Shown here in pieces: positions 40,394-49,450 of a DNA stretch of 64,000 bases (its first letter is position 1; every line of letters begins with the position of its first letter). Below the pieces are notes generated by a model. It was not told where the DNA came from and made no database searches. It saw only the letters and a list, made by a program, of their open reading frames with translations. Origin of the DNA: Bacteroidales bacterium (GTDB lineage: Bacteria; Bacteroidota; Bacteroidia; Bacteroidales; M50B96); assembly GCA_021740905.1 (NCBI GenBank), contig JAIOYV010000003.1, positions 65,737-129,736 on the forward strand. The letters are read 5' to 3'. The translations under genes were made by a program, and so were the position numbers.

Positions 40394-40425
40394 ATAGTTT
40401 TTGATTTGTAATCAGTGAGAACAAC

Positions 40426-40515
40426 AAATGACGCGAAGCGAATGACAATTAATGACAGCGAAGCGAATGACGGCGAAGCCAAATGACACGAAGTGAATGA
40501 CAGCGGAACGAATGA
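40426..40515 (+). repeat. Degenerate ~15-bp tandem array (AATGACRGCGAAGCG)
   Basis: aaatgacgcgaagcg aatgacaatt aatgacagcgaagcg aatgacggcgaagcc aaatgacacgaagtg aatgacagcggaacg aatgaa. Confidence 0.88.
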
Positions 40516-40532
40516 ACAAAAATAAATAAATT

Positions 40533-41117
40533 ATGGGTACTTTAAATAAGAAACAATACTTCAACAATTTCCTTACACGAAGCAGATTTGTTTTCATCAT
40601 ACTGTCGGCTCTGCTTTTGCTCACTGCTTCAACCTGCAAAAATAAACATCGAAGGCCTATTGCTAGCGATCGGGAGGTAAAGCAATACAAAGAGCCGCTT
40701 GTAAATGTAAACCGTCAATTGGTGGGGAAAGACCGGATATTGATCGAGAAATATGCCGAGCGTCGGAATTGGGACATGCAGGAATCGGAGACAGGGCTAT
40801 TTTACCTGATTGACGGAAAAGGAACTGGCGATGCAGCCACTGAAGGAGATATGGTAACCATCAACTACAATCTTTCCTTATTAGACGGTACGCTCTGTTA
40901 CAGCACCGATTCGCTGGGTGCGGAATCGTTTGTGGTAGGTCACGAGGATGTTGAATCGGGCCTCGACGAAGGGGTACGGTTGATGCGCAAGGGCGACCGG
41001 GCCAAACTAATTATTCCGCCCCACCTGGCCCATGGCCTTCTCGGCGACCAGGACAAAATCCCGCCCCGGTCGATAATTCTTATTGATTTGGAGATGGTTG
41101 ATATTAGGAGGTTCTGA
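40533..41117 (+). CDS. FKBP-type peptidyl-prolyl isomerase, membrane-anchored/lipoprotein
   Basis: GDMVTINYNLSLLDGTLCYST...LIIPPHLAHGLLGDQDKIPPRSIILIDLEMVD. Confidence 0.85.
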   Translation: MGTLNKKQYFNNFLTRSRFVFIILSALLLLTASTCKNKHRRPIASDREVKQYKEPLVNVNRQLVGKDRILIEKYAERRNWDMQESETGLFYLIDGKGTGDAATEGDMVTINYNLSLLDGTLCYSTDSLGAESFVVGHEDVESGLDEGVRLMRKGDRAKLIIPPHLAHGLLGDQDKIPPRSIILIDLEMVDIRRF

Positions 41118-41158
41118 CGGGTTATTTAAATAAGTATTTAATTGTGGAAAACATTTGT

Positions 41159-41173
41159 GGACATATTTTGTCC
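41159..41173. promoter_or_regulatory. Candidate C-box 1 (GGACATATTTTGTCC)
   Basis: Palindromic, upstream of the HTH controller gene. Confidence 0.55.
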
Positions 41174-41197
41174 TTTTAGAAAATTATTCGTATTTTT

Positions 41198-41212
41198 GGA
41201 CAAAATTTGTAC
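41198..41212. promoter_or_regulatory. Candidate C-box 2 (GGACAAAATTTGTAC), ending just before the ATG
   Basis: Second copy of the same dyad pattern. Confidence 0.55.
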
Positions 41213-41215
41213 TGA

Positions 41216-41539
41216 ATGGTGAACGAAAAAAAACATGCGACTTTTGGAGAGCAACTCAGAATTCTGAGAGAAAATGCCGGATTGACGTTGAGAGAGGTTG
41301 CAACAACTATTGAAATTGACCCATCTCTTCTCGCAAAAATTGAACGTAGCCAAAGACAACCTACCAAAGTGTTAATTAAAAATATTGCATCTTTTTTCAA
41401 TACGGATGAAAAAGAACTACTCAATGAGTTTTTGAGCGACCAAATTGCTTACAAAATTCTTGACGAAGAAGCCGACTTGAATATCCTGAAAGTTGCAGAA
41501 GAAAAGGTATCCTACTTAAAAAATTTGCGCGATGGGTAA
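41216..41539 (+). CDS. XRE-family HTH controller protein of R-M system
   Basis: FGEQLRILRENAGLTLREVATTIEIDPSLLAKIERSQRQPT. Confidence 0.88.
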   Translation: MVNEKKHATFGEQLRILRENAGLTLREVATTIEIDPSLLAKIERSQRQPTKVLIKNIASFFNTDEKELLNEFLSDQIAYKILDEEADLNILKVAEEKVSYLKNLRDG

Positions 41540-42512
41540 AACAATGACTAGAAATAAAGAGATACCAACATTCTTCGGTAAAGTTTTACTTAAAGGGGAA
41601 CGCATTGAATCTGACTTTGAAAATAACATTGAACCAACTATTTTTTACCAACACCCACAAGGACAGCTTTGGCAAGGCGATAGTATTGATTGGCTAAAAT
41701 CGCTTCCTGACGAGAGTGTTGATATGATTTTTGCTGACCCACCTTACAATATTAAAAAGGCTGATTGGGATAATTTTGAAAGTCAGGAAGAATATATCAA
41801 GTTCTCCATGCAATGGATTGGGCAATCAGCTCGTGTCCTAAAATCTACTGGAACACTTTTTATTTGTGGTTTTTCAGAAATCCTGGCCGACCTAAAGCAT
41901 CCCGCATCCAAGCTTTTCAAATCTTGTCGTTGGATAATTTGGCATTATAAAAACAAAGCCAATCTGGGTAAAGATTGGGGAAGAAGCCATGAAAGTATTT
42001 TGCATTTTAGAAAGACTAAAAAATTTACTTTTAATATTGATACTGTTCGTATTCCTTATGGCGAACATACCTTGAAATATCCCAGCCATCCACAAGCCGA
42101 AACAAGCCAATATGGGAATGGTAAAAACGGAAACCACATTTGGGTACCAAACCCACTAGGAGCCAAACCCAAAGACGTTTTGGAAATACCACAAGACATC
42201 ATCGAAGTACCGACAACATGCAACGGTATGCACGAAAAGACACCACATCCTACTCAGAAGCCCGAAGAACTTTTACGTAAACTTATTCTTGCAACTTCAA
42301 ATATCGGGGATACTATTATTGATCCCTTTTGCGGTTCAGGAACCACACCTGTATGTGCTCAACAACTCAAGCGGAATTGGATGGCTTGCGACTTGTCCCC
42401 AGAATATTTGGATTGGGCAGCAAATCGGGTTGAACTTGTTGAAGAATGGAATATTGAGAAATGGATTAAATATGATTTTGAAAATCAAAAACGAAGAAAC
42501 TCAATACGATGA
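41532..42512 (+). CDS. Type II DNA methyltransferase (beta-class order, DPPYN)
   Basis: MIFADPPYNIKKADWDNF ... DTIIDPFCGSGTTPVCAQQLKRNWMACDL. Confidence 0.92.
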   Translation: MGKTMTRNKEIPTFFGKVLLKGERIESDFENNIEPTIFYQHPQGQLWQGDSIDWLKSLPDESVDMIFADPPYNIKKADWDNFESQEEYIKFSMQWIGQSARVLKSTGTLFICGFSEILADLKHPASKLFKSCRWIIWHYKNKANLGKDWGRSHESILHFRKTKKFTFNIDTVRIPYGEHTLKYPSHPQAETSQYGNGKNGNHIWVPNPLGAKPKDVLEIPQDIIEVPTTCNGMHEKTPHPTQKPEELLRKLILATSNIGDTIIDPFCGSGTTPVCAQQLKRNWMACDLSPEYLDWAANRVELVEEWNIEKWIKYDFENQKRRNSIR

Positions 42513-43405
42513 AGTTAGAACAAATTGTCAACAAAGCAAAAAACAAAAACAATTTTACAGACCTAAGAGCTTACATCAAATTTTGTCTGGAATATCTGAA
42601 TTATATAAGCGATAATCTGCAAGCAATAATAGTTTCGCAAAACGAAAATCACTATCGTTTTTATCAGTATAAAAAGGAAGGTGGTTTTCAAATTACCAGA
42701 CCAATAAACTCAAACCTGATGTATGATGGAGTGGAGTTTGCCAAATCCTCAAAAGAGTTTTTACAAGTTCTAAAAACGATAAAAACGATTGACAAAAATG
42801 ATGAGACTATCCGCAGTATTGTGAACAATGCAACCTATACAATTCAGCAATCGGTAGGTGCAGCATTAGATGGTTTACCTGCTGGTCAATCTAATACTGC
42901 AAGAAAACTTAATGGCGATTTATTTGAGCATTTTATTCGCTTAATCATTAATCAAATTGGTATTGAATGTAAATCAGGAACTATTCAAGTTCCTGTTATA
43001 GTTGATGGAGAGCCAACATTTAATATGAGCTACCAGCACGATTTAATTATTGAAAATGAGAATGACATACAAGTGATCGGATCGATTAAAACATCAAGCA
43101 AAGATCGGATTGACAAAATTTTCATCGACAAATTTTTATACAACAAGCTGACAGAGAAAGCCACGCCTCATATAGCTATTTTTCTAAATGATGTTCAGAG
43201 AAAAAAAACACGACGAGAAAATGAATATGGAATAAATGCAACATTTTTACCCGGACATTTTAAAGGATATACCGTAAAACTAAACCCGCTTGATGGAGTT
43301 TATTACTGCGACATTAGACCCAATATGAAAACAGAAAAAATTTTAAAAGACCATATAAAAACCTTTGACAATCTACTGATTGAAGATATATGGAAATTTC
43401 TATGA
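42509..43405 (+). CDS. Putative type II restriction endonuclease
   Basis: ATGA overlap with the MTase; HDLIIENENDIQVIGSIKTSSKDR PD-(D/E)XK-like core. Confidence 0.78.
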   Translation: MKLEQIVNKAKNKNNFTDLRAYIKFCLEYLNYISDNLQAIIVSQNENHYRFYQYKKEGGFQITRPINSNLMYDGVEFAKSSKEFLQVLKTIKTIDKNDETIRSIVNNATYTIQQSVGAALDGLPAGQSNTARKLNGDLFEHFIRLIINQIGIECKSGTIQVPVIVDGEPTFNMSYQHDLIIENENDIQVIGSIKTSSKDRIDKIFIDKFLYNKLTEKATPHIAIFLNDVQRKKTRRENEYGINATFLPGHFKGYTVKLNPLDGVYYCDIRPNMKTEKILKDHIKTFDNLLIEDIWKFL

Positions 43406-43445
43406 AATCCTTCTCCTTTAACCCGTCAAACCTAATTTCTGTTTC

Positions 43446-44129
43446 CTAATCTCCTTTAACTACAACCGGAGCAAGGACAGCATTATGGTCACTACTACAT
43501 TCCACCTTTATACATTGAGACCAACAGAATCTGCCTCCCGTGAAGCTTCCAGCTTCATCAATTTCATCCACACAAATCTCTCTGCAATTTAAGCACACCT
43601 GAGCTGGTCTTTTTTCGACGTTGACTACCTCATTTTGAAATAAATCAGCTCGAATTTCTTTTTGGCTTGCATCGTTCAATTTTAATTCAACAATCCGGCC
43701 TTTACTTACCCATACGTGTAATGTGTTTCCTGTTTGCATTTTATAGATCAGATTGTCCCCTTCCTGCAATTTTGGTGTTAGCATAATCGTGTCCATCTTG
43801 CCGGTATATTTAAACGATGGATATTTTCCTACTACAGTTGTTCGTTTTCCGAAAAGTGCATCTGCTTCATCAAATGACAGAAACTGGTCTTTTTTGTCGC
43901 TTGTGGGGGAAGTATTGTCAGGGGTGGCACCCATGTTTCGATGATCCCGGATTTTATATTTGGTTCTGTGATCACGGGTTGTTGTACTATGGTCTCGTGT
44001 TGTGGTTTTTGTCCTATGGTCACGTGTTTTGGACTGCGCCTGTAACGGAATCACAATTACAAAAACAAAAGTGCTGAGTGCCAAATAAAGGAGGCTCCTT
44101 TTCAAAATTGAATTCATGATTGTATTCAT
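43446..44129 (-). CDS. Hypothetical exported protein with TRDH(R/S)T repeats
   Basis: Signal-like N-terminus; SKTRDHRTKTTTRDHSTTTRDHRTKYKIRDHRN. Confidence 0.65.
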   Translation of the reverse strand: MNTIMNSILKRSLLYLALSTFVFVIVIPLQAQSKTRDHRTKTTTRDHSTTTRDHRTKYKIRDHRNMGATPDNTSPTSDKKDQFLSFDEADALFGKRTTVVGKYPSFKYTGKMDTIMLTPKLQEGDNLIYKMQTGNTLHVWVSKGRIVELKLNDASQKEIRADLFQNEVVNVEKRPAQVCLNCREICVDEIDEAGSFTGGRFCWSQCIKVECSSDHNAVLAPVVVKGD

Positions 44130-44263
44130 ATTTTTCGTTTTAAAATTAAATCTTCATCCCGATCCGTACAGGCTATTTGTCCCGGTATGATTAAAACATG
44201 AAAGAAGCCTTATTGTTTGATTTGCTATTTTCATTTACTTTGTACATATCTAATCCTTTTGCT

Positions 44264-46018
44264 ATGAAAATATCCAGGTTTCTTCTCAATGCTATTTTCC
44301 TTTTGGCTTCTTTTTCTGCTTTCTCCCAATCCTTGCCCATTGCTCTCGATGGACAATTCAGTGATTGGGCAACTGCAGGTTCTGTTTTTACCGATTCGCA
44401 AGGCGATGGGGCAGCCATCGATATGCTTTCCTTATCGGTATCGAACGACAGTGCCTACCTATATATTAGGCTTACCCTTGCCGAAGAAATTCAATTGAAT
44501 GCAGGCAACGAACTTTTCCTCGAAATGGATACAGACAACGACCCTTATACAGGCTACTCGGTGAATGGGATTGGTGCAGAATTGGGTTGGAAATTGGGAG
44601 GACGTTTTGGTTATTTTACACCTGGCGGTTCAAGCATTTATGTTGAACAAGCCGACTTTGGGTTTTACGCACTGCCCACCGTAACAGGTAATACATTCGA
44701 GATGGCCATAGATAGAAATGCTTATCCCGATAATACGAATCCCTTATTTACGTCCGATACCATCAAGATTTGTCTTGTTGACCAGGCAGTAAATGGCGAT
44801 CTTATGCCAAATTCGGGTCAAACTTTCACATACATTTTTGACGATACCCCGGTACAGGCGTACACTCCCGTCGATTTGGCAAAAGGGGATGTCTGGCATG
44901 TTCGCTTGCTTACATACAATACATTGAACAATGGCTTGATCGACCCTCAACGGCAAGCATCCTTCGGAAGGATAATCCAGGCCATTTCCCCCGACATCAT
45001 CACCTTCAACGAATGTTATGGCACCCAGTGGTACCAGGCCCGCGATCTCCTGGATGCCTGGCTGCCTCTGCCTGGCAGTGCATCGTGGAACTGCTGGAAA
45101 ATCGACGGGTCCAACATTACCTGCTCGCGCTACCCCATTCTTCAGAACTGGCAAATATTGCCCGACAGGCGGTTGACGGCCTCACTGATTGATTTGCCGG
45201 TGGAATACCTGCACGATGTGGTGGTGATAAACGCCCATTTTAAATGTTGCGATGGAGATTCCATCCGTCAACGTGAGGCAGACGCTTTTATCAATTTTGT
45301 GCGCGACATAAAGACCCCGGGCGGACTTATCGATGTGCCTGCGGGAACACCTTTTGTTTTAAGTGGCGATCTCAACCTTGTAGGCCTGAGCCAACAATTG
45401 ACGACATTACTCACAGGCGATATTCAGGACACGGCCCAGTTTGGAAGCCCGATTGCACCCGATTGGGACAACACCGAATTGGCCGACATTATCTCGCTCC
45501 AGGCCGATCAAAGGATGGCCTTTACCTGGCAGGACTATGCAAGCGATTATTGGCCGGGCCGATTGGATTTTACAATAGCCAGCGAGGTGGATTTTGAGGC
45601 TGAAAAGACATTCATCATAAACACAGGCATTATGTCGACAGCCAGGCTTTTGCAAAATGGCTTGCTGCAAAACGATACCGAGACAGCCTCGGATCACTTC
45701 CCAAAAGTGACCGATTTTTCAATGCCTTTGATTTTAGATCTTCCAGAGCAAGGAAAGATCGATTTGAAATACAAGATTTACCCCAATCCTACGGATGGGG
45801 ATTTTTGCGTTGAGATATTTTCTTCCTCTTCGGTTGAGGGGGCGATTGAATTTTTCGATATAACCGGGCAGCCCTTTCCAATTGATGATCGGAAAAAAAA
45901 CCAAAACAACATAACCAAATTTACCCTATCGGGAAGAAATTTGAAACCCGGCCTGTACTTTATAAAGATTACATTGGATGATAATCAGATGATTGAAAAA
46001 CTTGTAATAAGCAATTAG
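44264..46018 (+). CDS. Exported endonuclease/exonuclease/phosphatase-family protein with T9SS CTD
   Basis: LLTYNTLNN...IITFNECYG; VLSGDLNLVG; ASDHFPKVTDF; CTD YPNPTDGDFCVEIF...GLYFIKITLDDNQMIEKLVIS. Confidence 0.85.
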   Translation: MKISRFLLNAIFLLASFSAFSQSLPIALDGQFSDWATAGSVFTDSQGDGAAIDMLSLSVSNDSAYLYIRLTLAEEIQLNAGNELFLEMDTDNDPYTGYSVNGIGAELGWKLGGRFGYFTPGGSSIYVEQADFGFYALPTVTGNTFEMAIDRNAYPDNTNPLFTSDTIKICLVDQAVNGDLMPNSGQTFTYIFDDTPVQAYTPVDLAKGDVWHVRLLTYNTLNNGLIDPQRQASFGRIIQAISPDIITFNECYGTQWYQARDLLDAWLPLPGSASWNCWKIDGSNITCSRYPILQNWQILPDRRLTASLIDLPVEYLHDVVVINAHFKCCDGDSIRQREADAFINFVRDIKTPGGLIDVPAGTPFVLSGDLNLVGLSQQLTTLLTGDIQDTAQFGSPIAPDWDNTELADIISLQADQRMAFTWQDYASDYWPGRLDFTIASEVDFEAEKTFIINTGIMSTARLLQNGLLQNDTETASDHFPKVTDFSMPLILDLPEQGKIDLKYKIYPNPTDGDFCVEIFSSSSVEGAIEFFDITGQPFPIDDRKKNQNNITKFTLSGRNLKPGLYFIKITLDDNQMIEKLVISN

Positions 46019-46176
46019 AAAGAAAATCGGTCGAAAAAAATGGTGAACATAAAACTCATGTAATTGATATTTGATAATTTTGAATATAAATATTTTACTA
46101 TCAGGAAAAAACAGTAAAGACCATAGAAGTAGACAAAGGTTGATTGAAATTCAGAATTACAAGCTTAACAGTTTGA

Positions 46177-46905
46177 ATGAAGAGGGAAGAAAAGATCACA
46201 TTTAAATGCAATATAGGTTTATTCATGGCAACAATGATTGGTATTGGTGCGATGATGGGAACCGTAAATTATAAAGACCTTGCCCAAAATGATGTCCCTT
46301 TCATCTGTACAGCCGAAAAGCTTTTGGTGACTGGGGGCGATGGGTTGCGGTTTTAGCTACCATCATGGACAGCCTTTCAATATTAAGCGTTACTCTGAGT
46401 GCGAGTGCCCGGGTTTTGATTGCGCTGGGCTGGGGTGAAAAACACCGATGTGTCCATTGCTGCATCCAACAACGATGGGCGAAATGAGATTGTGGCACTG
46501 CAAGCCAAACGCATTGGCATACCACAGGTTATTGCCATCATCCATGACTCTGATTATATTTCCCTGCTCGAAGAGAAAGGGATCGTAACCATCTGTGCCC
46601 CTTGGTCGACTGCTGCAATGGTAGAGAATTTTCTCGACTGGCCAGGTGTGGCCCAATTGGTTGAAATTGGTCGGGGGGTAGCCATCCTGGTTGGTGTTAC
46701 CGTGAATGAAAAAGTCATTGTGGTTGTGAAATCAATCCGGGAAATCGACATCCCCAAAGAGGGTGTGGTCGCTGCGGTTATCCGGGGCAGCGATTTTGTG
46801 GTGCCTCGTAGCGATACCCTGATAGAAGCCAAGGACCAGGTAATATTTGTCGGACCTTCCGCAGCAATCAAAAAGGCACAGGAAACTTTCGCTGTGAAAA
46901 GATAA
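46177..46905 (+). pseudogene. Decayed amino-acid permease-like / TrkA-domain gene
   Basis: ITFKCNIGLFMATMIGIGAMMG then stops/frameshifts; TIMDSLSILSVTLSASARVLIAL in another frame; TrkA-N/TrkA-C-like 161-aa 3' ORF. Confidence 0.7.
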
Positions 46906-46922
46906 CAGCTCTTTTATTCAGG

Positions 46923-48299
46923 TTAGAGTATGATCAGCTTGCCCTGACCTATCCTGCTGTTTGTAATAAGCCGATAATAATAATTCCCCGGTGGGAGATT
47001 GTACCTGTTGAAATTGACCTGGTGTAGACCTTGGTCAAAATCCTGGTCAACGGGATTTGCTATTATTTCACCTAACGCATTGTATATTTTTATCGAAACA
47101 TGGTTCGCTCCCGGCAAGTAAAACTCAAGGCAAACCACATCGGTAAATGGGTTTGGATAGGGGCGCGAATAAATTTGACCCGGATCATCTATATTGAAAT
47201 CAACAATATTACATTTGTCAACAACACTTATTTTATCTTTGCTGAACAAGGCATCCCCAATTTGCCAATTTATTACCTTTAGCTCAAATTCCCTCTCCTG
47301 GGAGTTCGACCAAAGCAAAATTGAAAACGCTTCCAAATCCATCATCCCATCAATGTCTTTGCTGAGGTCATCGTTTCCCCAAACAGCAATAGCCATATTT
47401 TTTCCGGTAAAAACCGATGATCCAATAACTCTGCCTGAACGGGTTTTAACCGCAAGTTCATCGCCTGCCGCCGGCATTGTTTCCCATGCCGAAAGTGGGA
47501 TGCCTACGGTCATGTTGCTGCCCGTATTTTGCCCCTTTTGGAAATGCTTGGGTTCTATGGTGCTTATTGGGGTCGTTTTTGTCATGGGGCTATTCGGTGG
47601 ATATATAAATGTTTGCGGTGAATTTAGTTTTACCTGATATCCCTCCCCCGGGTTTAAATTTCCAATTTGGTTTAAGGAATATATCGGCCAATAGACCAGG
47701 CCATTTCCATTTTTTGCAATGCTCAGTTCCGATGCAATGCAACTCATCATTTCAACCGCATCGCCGGGGGTTTGCCGTAAATAGCCAAGTATGCTCCAGG
47801 CCTGAGGGAGAGGTATCTCAACTGTTTCGGGTACTACCGCTACACCACAAACATCAACACTGGAATTGTCGAACATTTTTATCTGATAGCCTTTCCCAAT
47901 AGTCAGGTTGCCTATCATATTTATGTTGTACTGAGGCCAATAAACCTGGCCCATACCATTTTTTACGATGTTGACATCCGAAACAATGGGGGCTAATATG
48001 GAATCAATCGCTGGTATCGTAGGATCGATATAGGTTGAAAAAAGGCTCCATGCCAAAGGCAAATATAGGTTTTGGCAATTGCATGAGACATTGGCCCAAC
48101 TTTGCTGAAATCCCTGGGTGAGAATTGCGTTTTGACCTTCGAGTGTTTTTATGACAGTTTCCCCAAGAGTCCAACTGATAGAGGCATTTGCGCTTTCATA
48201 GAAATCGCCCGAACCGGCCACCACATTAGGCGAAACCGATTGGCCATTTGCATTAAAAAAGAGTAAAAAAACAAGGCCGGTAAGAGAAACTATTTTCAT
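46923..48299 (-). CDS. T9SS-sorted exported protein with two copies of the YWP/GNM/GYQVK module
   Basis: LPLAWSLFSTYIDPTIPAIDSILAPIVSDVNIVKNGMGQVYWPQYNINMIGNLTIGKGYQIKM plus second copy; CTD YPNPFTDVVCLEFYLPG...YYYRLITNSRIGQGKLIIL. Confidence 0.82.
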   Translation of the reverse strand: MKIVSLTGLVFLLFFNANGQSVSPNVVAGSGDFYESANASISWTLGETVIKTLEGQNAILTQGFQQSWANVSCNCQNLYLPLAWSLFSTYIDPTIPAIDSILAPIVSDVNIVKNGMGQVYWPQYNINMIGNLTIGKGYQIKMFDNSSVDVCGVAVVPETVEIPLPQAWSILGYLRQTPGDAVEMMSCIASELSIAKNGNGLVYWPIYSLNQIGNLNPGEGYQVKLNSPQTFIYPPNSPMTKTTPISTIEPKHFQKGQNTGSNMTVGIPLSAWETMPAAGDELAVKTRSGRVIGSSVFTGKNMAIAVWGNDDLSKDIDGMMDLEAFSILLWSNSQEREFELKVINWQIGDALFSKDKISVVDKCNIVDFNIDDPGQIYSRPYPNPFTDVVCLEFYLPGANHVSIKIYNALGEIIANPVDQDFDQGLHQVNFNRYNLPPGNYYYRLITNSRIGQGKLIIL

Positions 48300-48700
48300 A
48301 ACACAGAATTAATATAAAAACCAAATTTAGGCGATTTCCAATCATTTCAAAATAAAGAATTTCAGCTATTTTCTACGAAACATTAGGTCCATAGTTACAT
48401 ATCGAGAGTCTCAGAAGTGTGTATGGCAAGTCTGACAGCTATCGGATCCACTCCTTCTATGAATTGTTTTCCATTTTAACAGTTTCCTCTGGAGTACTGG
48501 AGTATTGGAGTGATAGGCGAGACTTTGTTAACACACTTCCATTTCGCCCTTACTTCAACACTCCATTTCGTATCTTTAGAGTAGAAGATATTCTTTCATA
48601 AGCGGGTTTTGTTACAAACCCTTAATCTTTTACATAGCGCACAGATAACTCAATTGACTTATATTCTGATGAATAGAGGTTGGATGTGTACATAATATTT

Positions 48701-49240
48701 CTATTTGAAACTAGCTTCATTCTCATGGCTTGCCATGAAGTTTTCTCTGAAGAAAATCAAAAACCACCTGCGTGTCCAAATATTATAAAATGTGCCGTCA
48801 GCATAATATCTACTTCCACTTGGTAATGCACTAAATTCACTTTCATTAGTTGCACCCGTATTCGGACTTAACCAATGAATTGTACTTGCTTCTTTCAGTT
48901 TGCCTCCCGAATAAGTACCTCCAATAAATGCTCTTAACTCATTCCATTCTGATGAACTTGGAAGATGCCATCCGACAGGACATATTCCCTGTACCCCACT
49001 CGGGTTTGAAGTGCTGATTACAGCTGAATCTCCCATTGCAGCAGCCCATGTATAAAGCCCTCCATATATCTCTCTATACGTGGTATCATTAGTATACCAA
49101 TTATACGCATCATCATAATTATTATCATCCAGAACTGACCATGAGTTGTCGTCAATAACATTGGGGATAGCATTTCCATCAGAAAAAAAAGGATTACAGT
49201 TTCAATAATTTATAAATGCGATGATATATTTATTGGAAGT
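48701..49240 (-). pseudogene. FISUMP (Fibrobacter major paralogous) domain remnant
   Basis: YNWYTNDTTYREIYGGLYTWAAAMGDS...GICPVGWHLPSSSEWNELRAFIGG...YYADGTFYNIWTRR then loss of frame; no clear 5' end. Confidence 0.65.
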
Positions 49241-49360
49241 AACATTATAGATTTAGCTATCATTTATTTGACCTGGTAAATTATTCCAGACATCAAGGTT
49301 ATCAGATTCCTGCCACTGGTATCACCACCCCCGATATTGGATATTGAATGCACAAGTTGT

Positions 49361-49386
49361 TAAGTTGCGATTAATCGCATCTCTAT
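49361..49386. repeat. Degenerate copy of the GCGATTAATCGC palindrome
   Basis: taagttgcgattaatcgcatctctat; followed by CAGT-type words on the minus strand. Confidence 0.6.
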
Positions 49387-49450
49387 TATTGTCCTATGCC
49401 CACTGTGGACTGAGGACTGCCTTACTACGCTGAAGCTTCGTCATGTAGAC

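Noticed and set aside
40291-40515. Possible CRISPR array
   Set aside because: Units are 11-15 bp, degenerate and contiguous with no unique spacers; no cas genes nearby.
40412-40690. 92-aa minus-strand ORF ending RSAVIHFVSFGFAVIRFAVINCHSLRV
   Set aside because: Its repetitive C-terminus is just translation of the 15-bp DNA array; overlaps the FKBP gene antisense.
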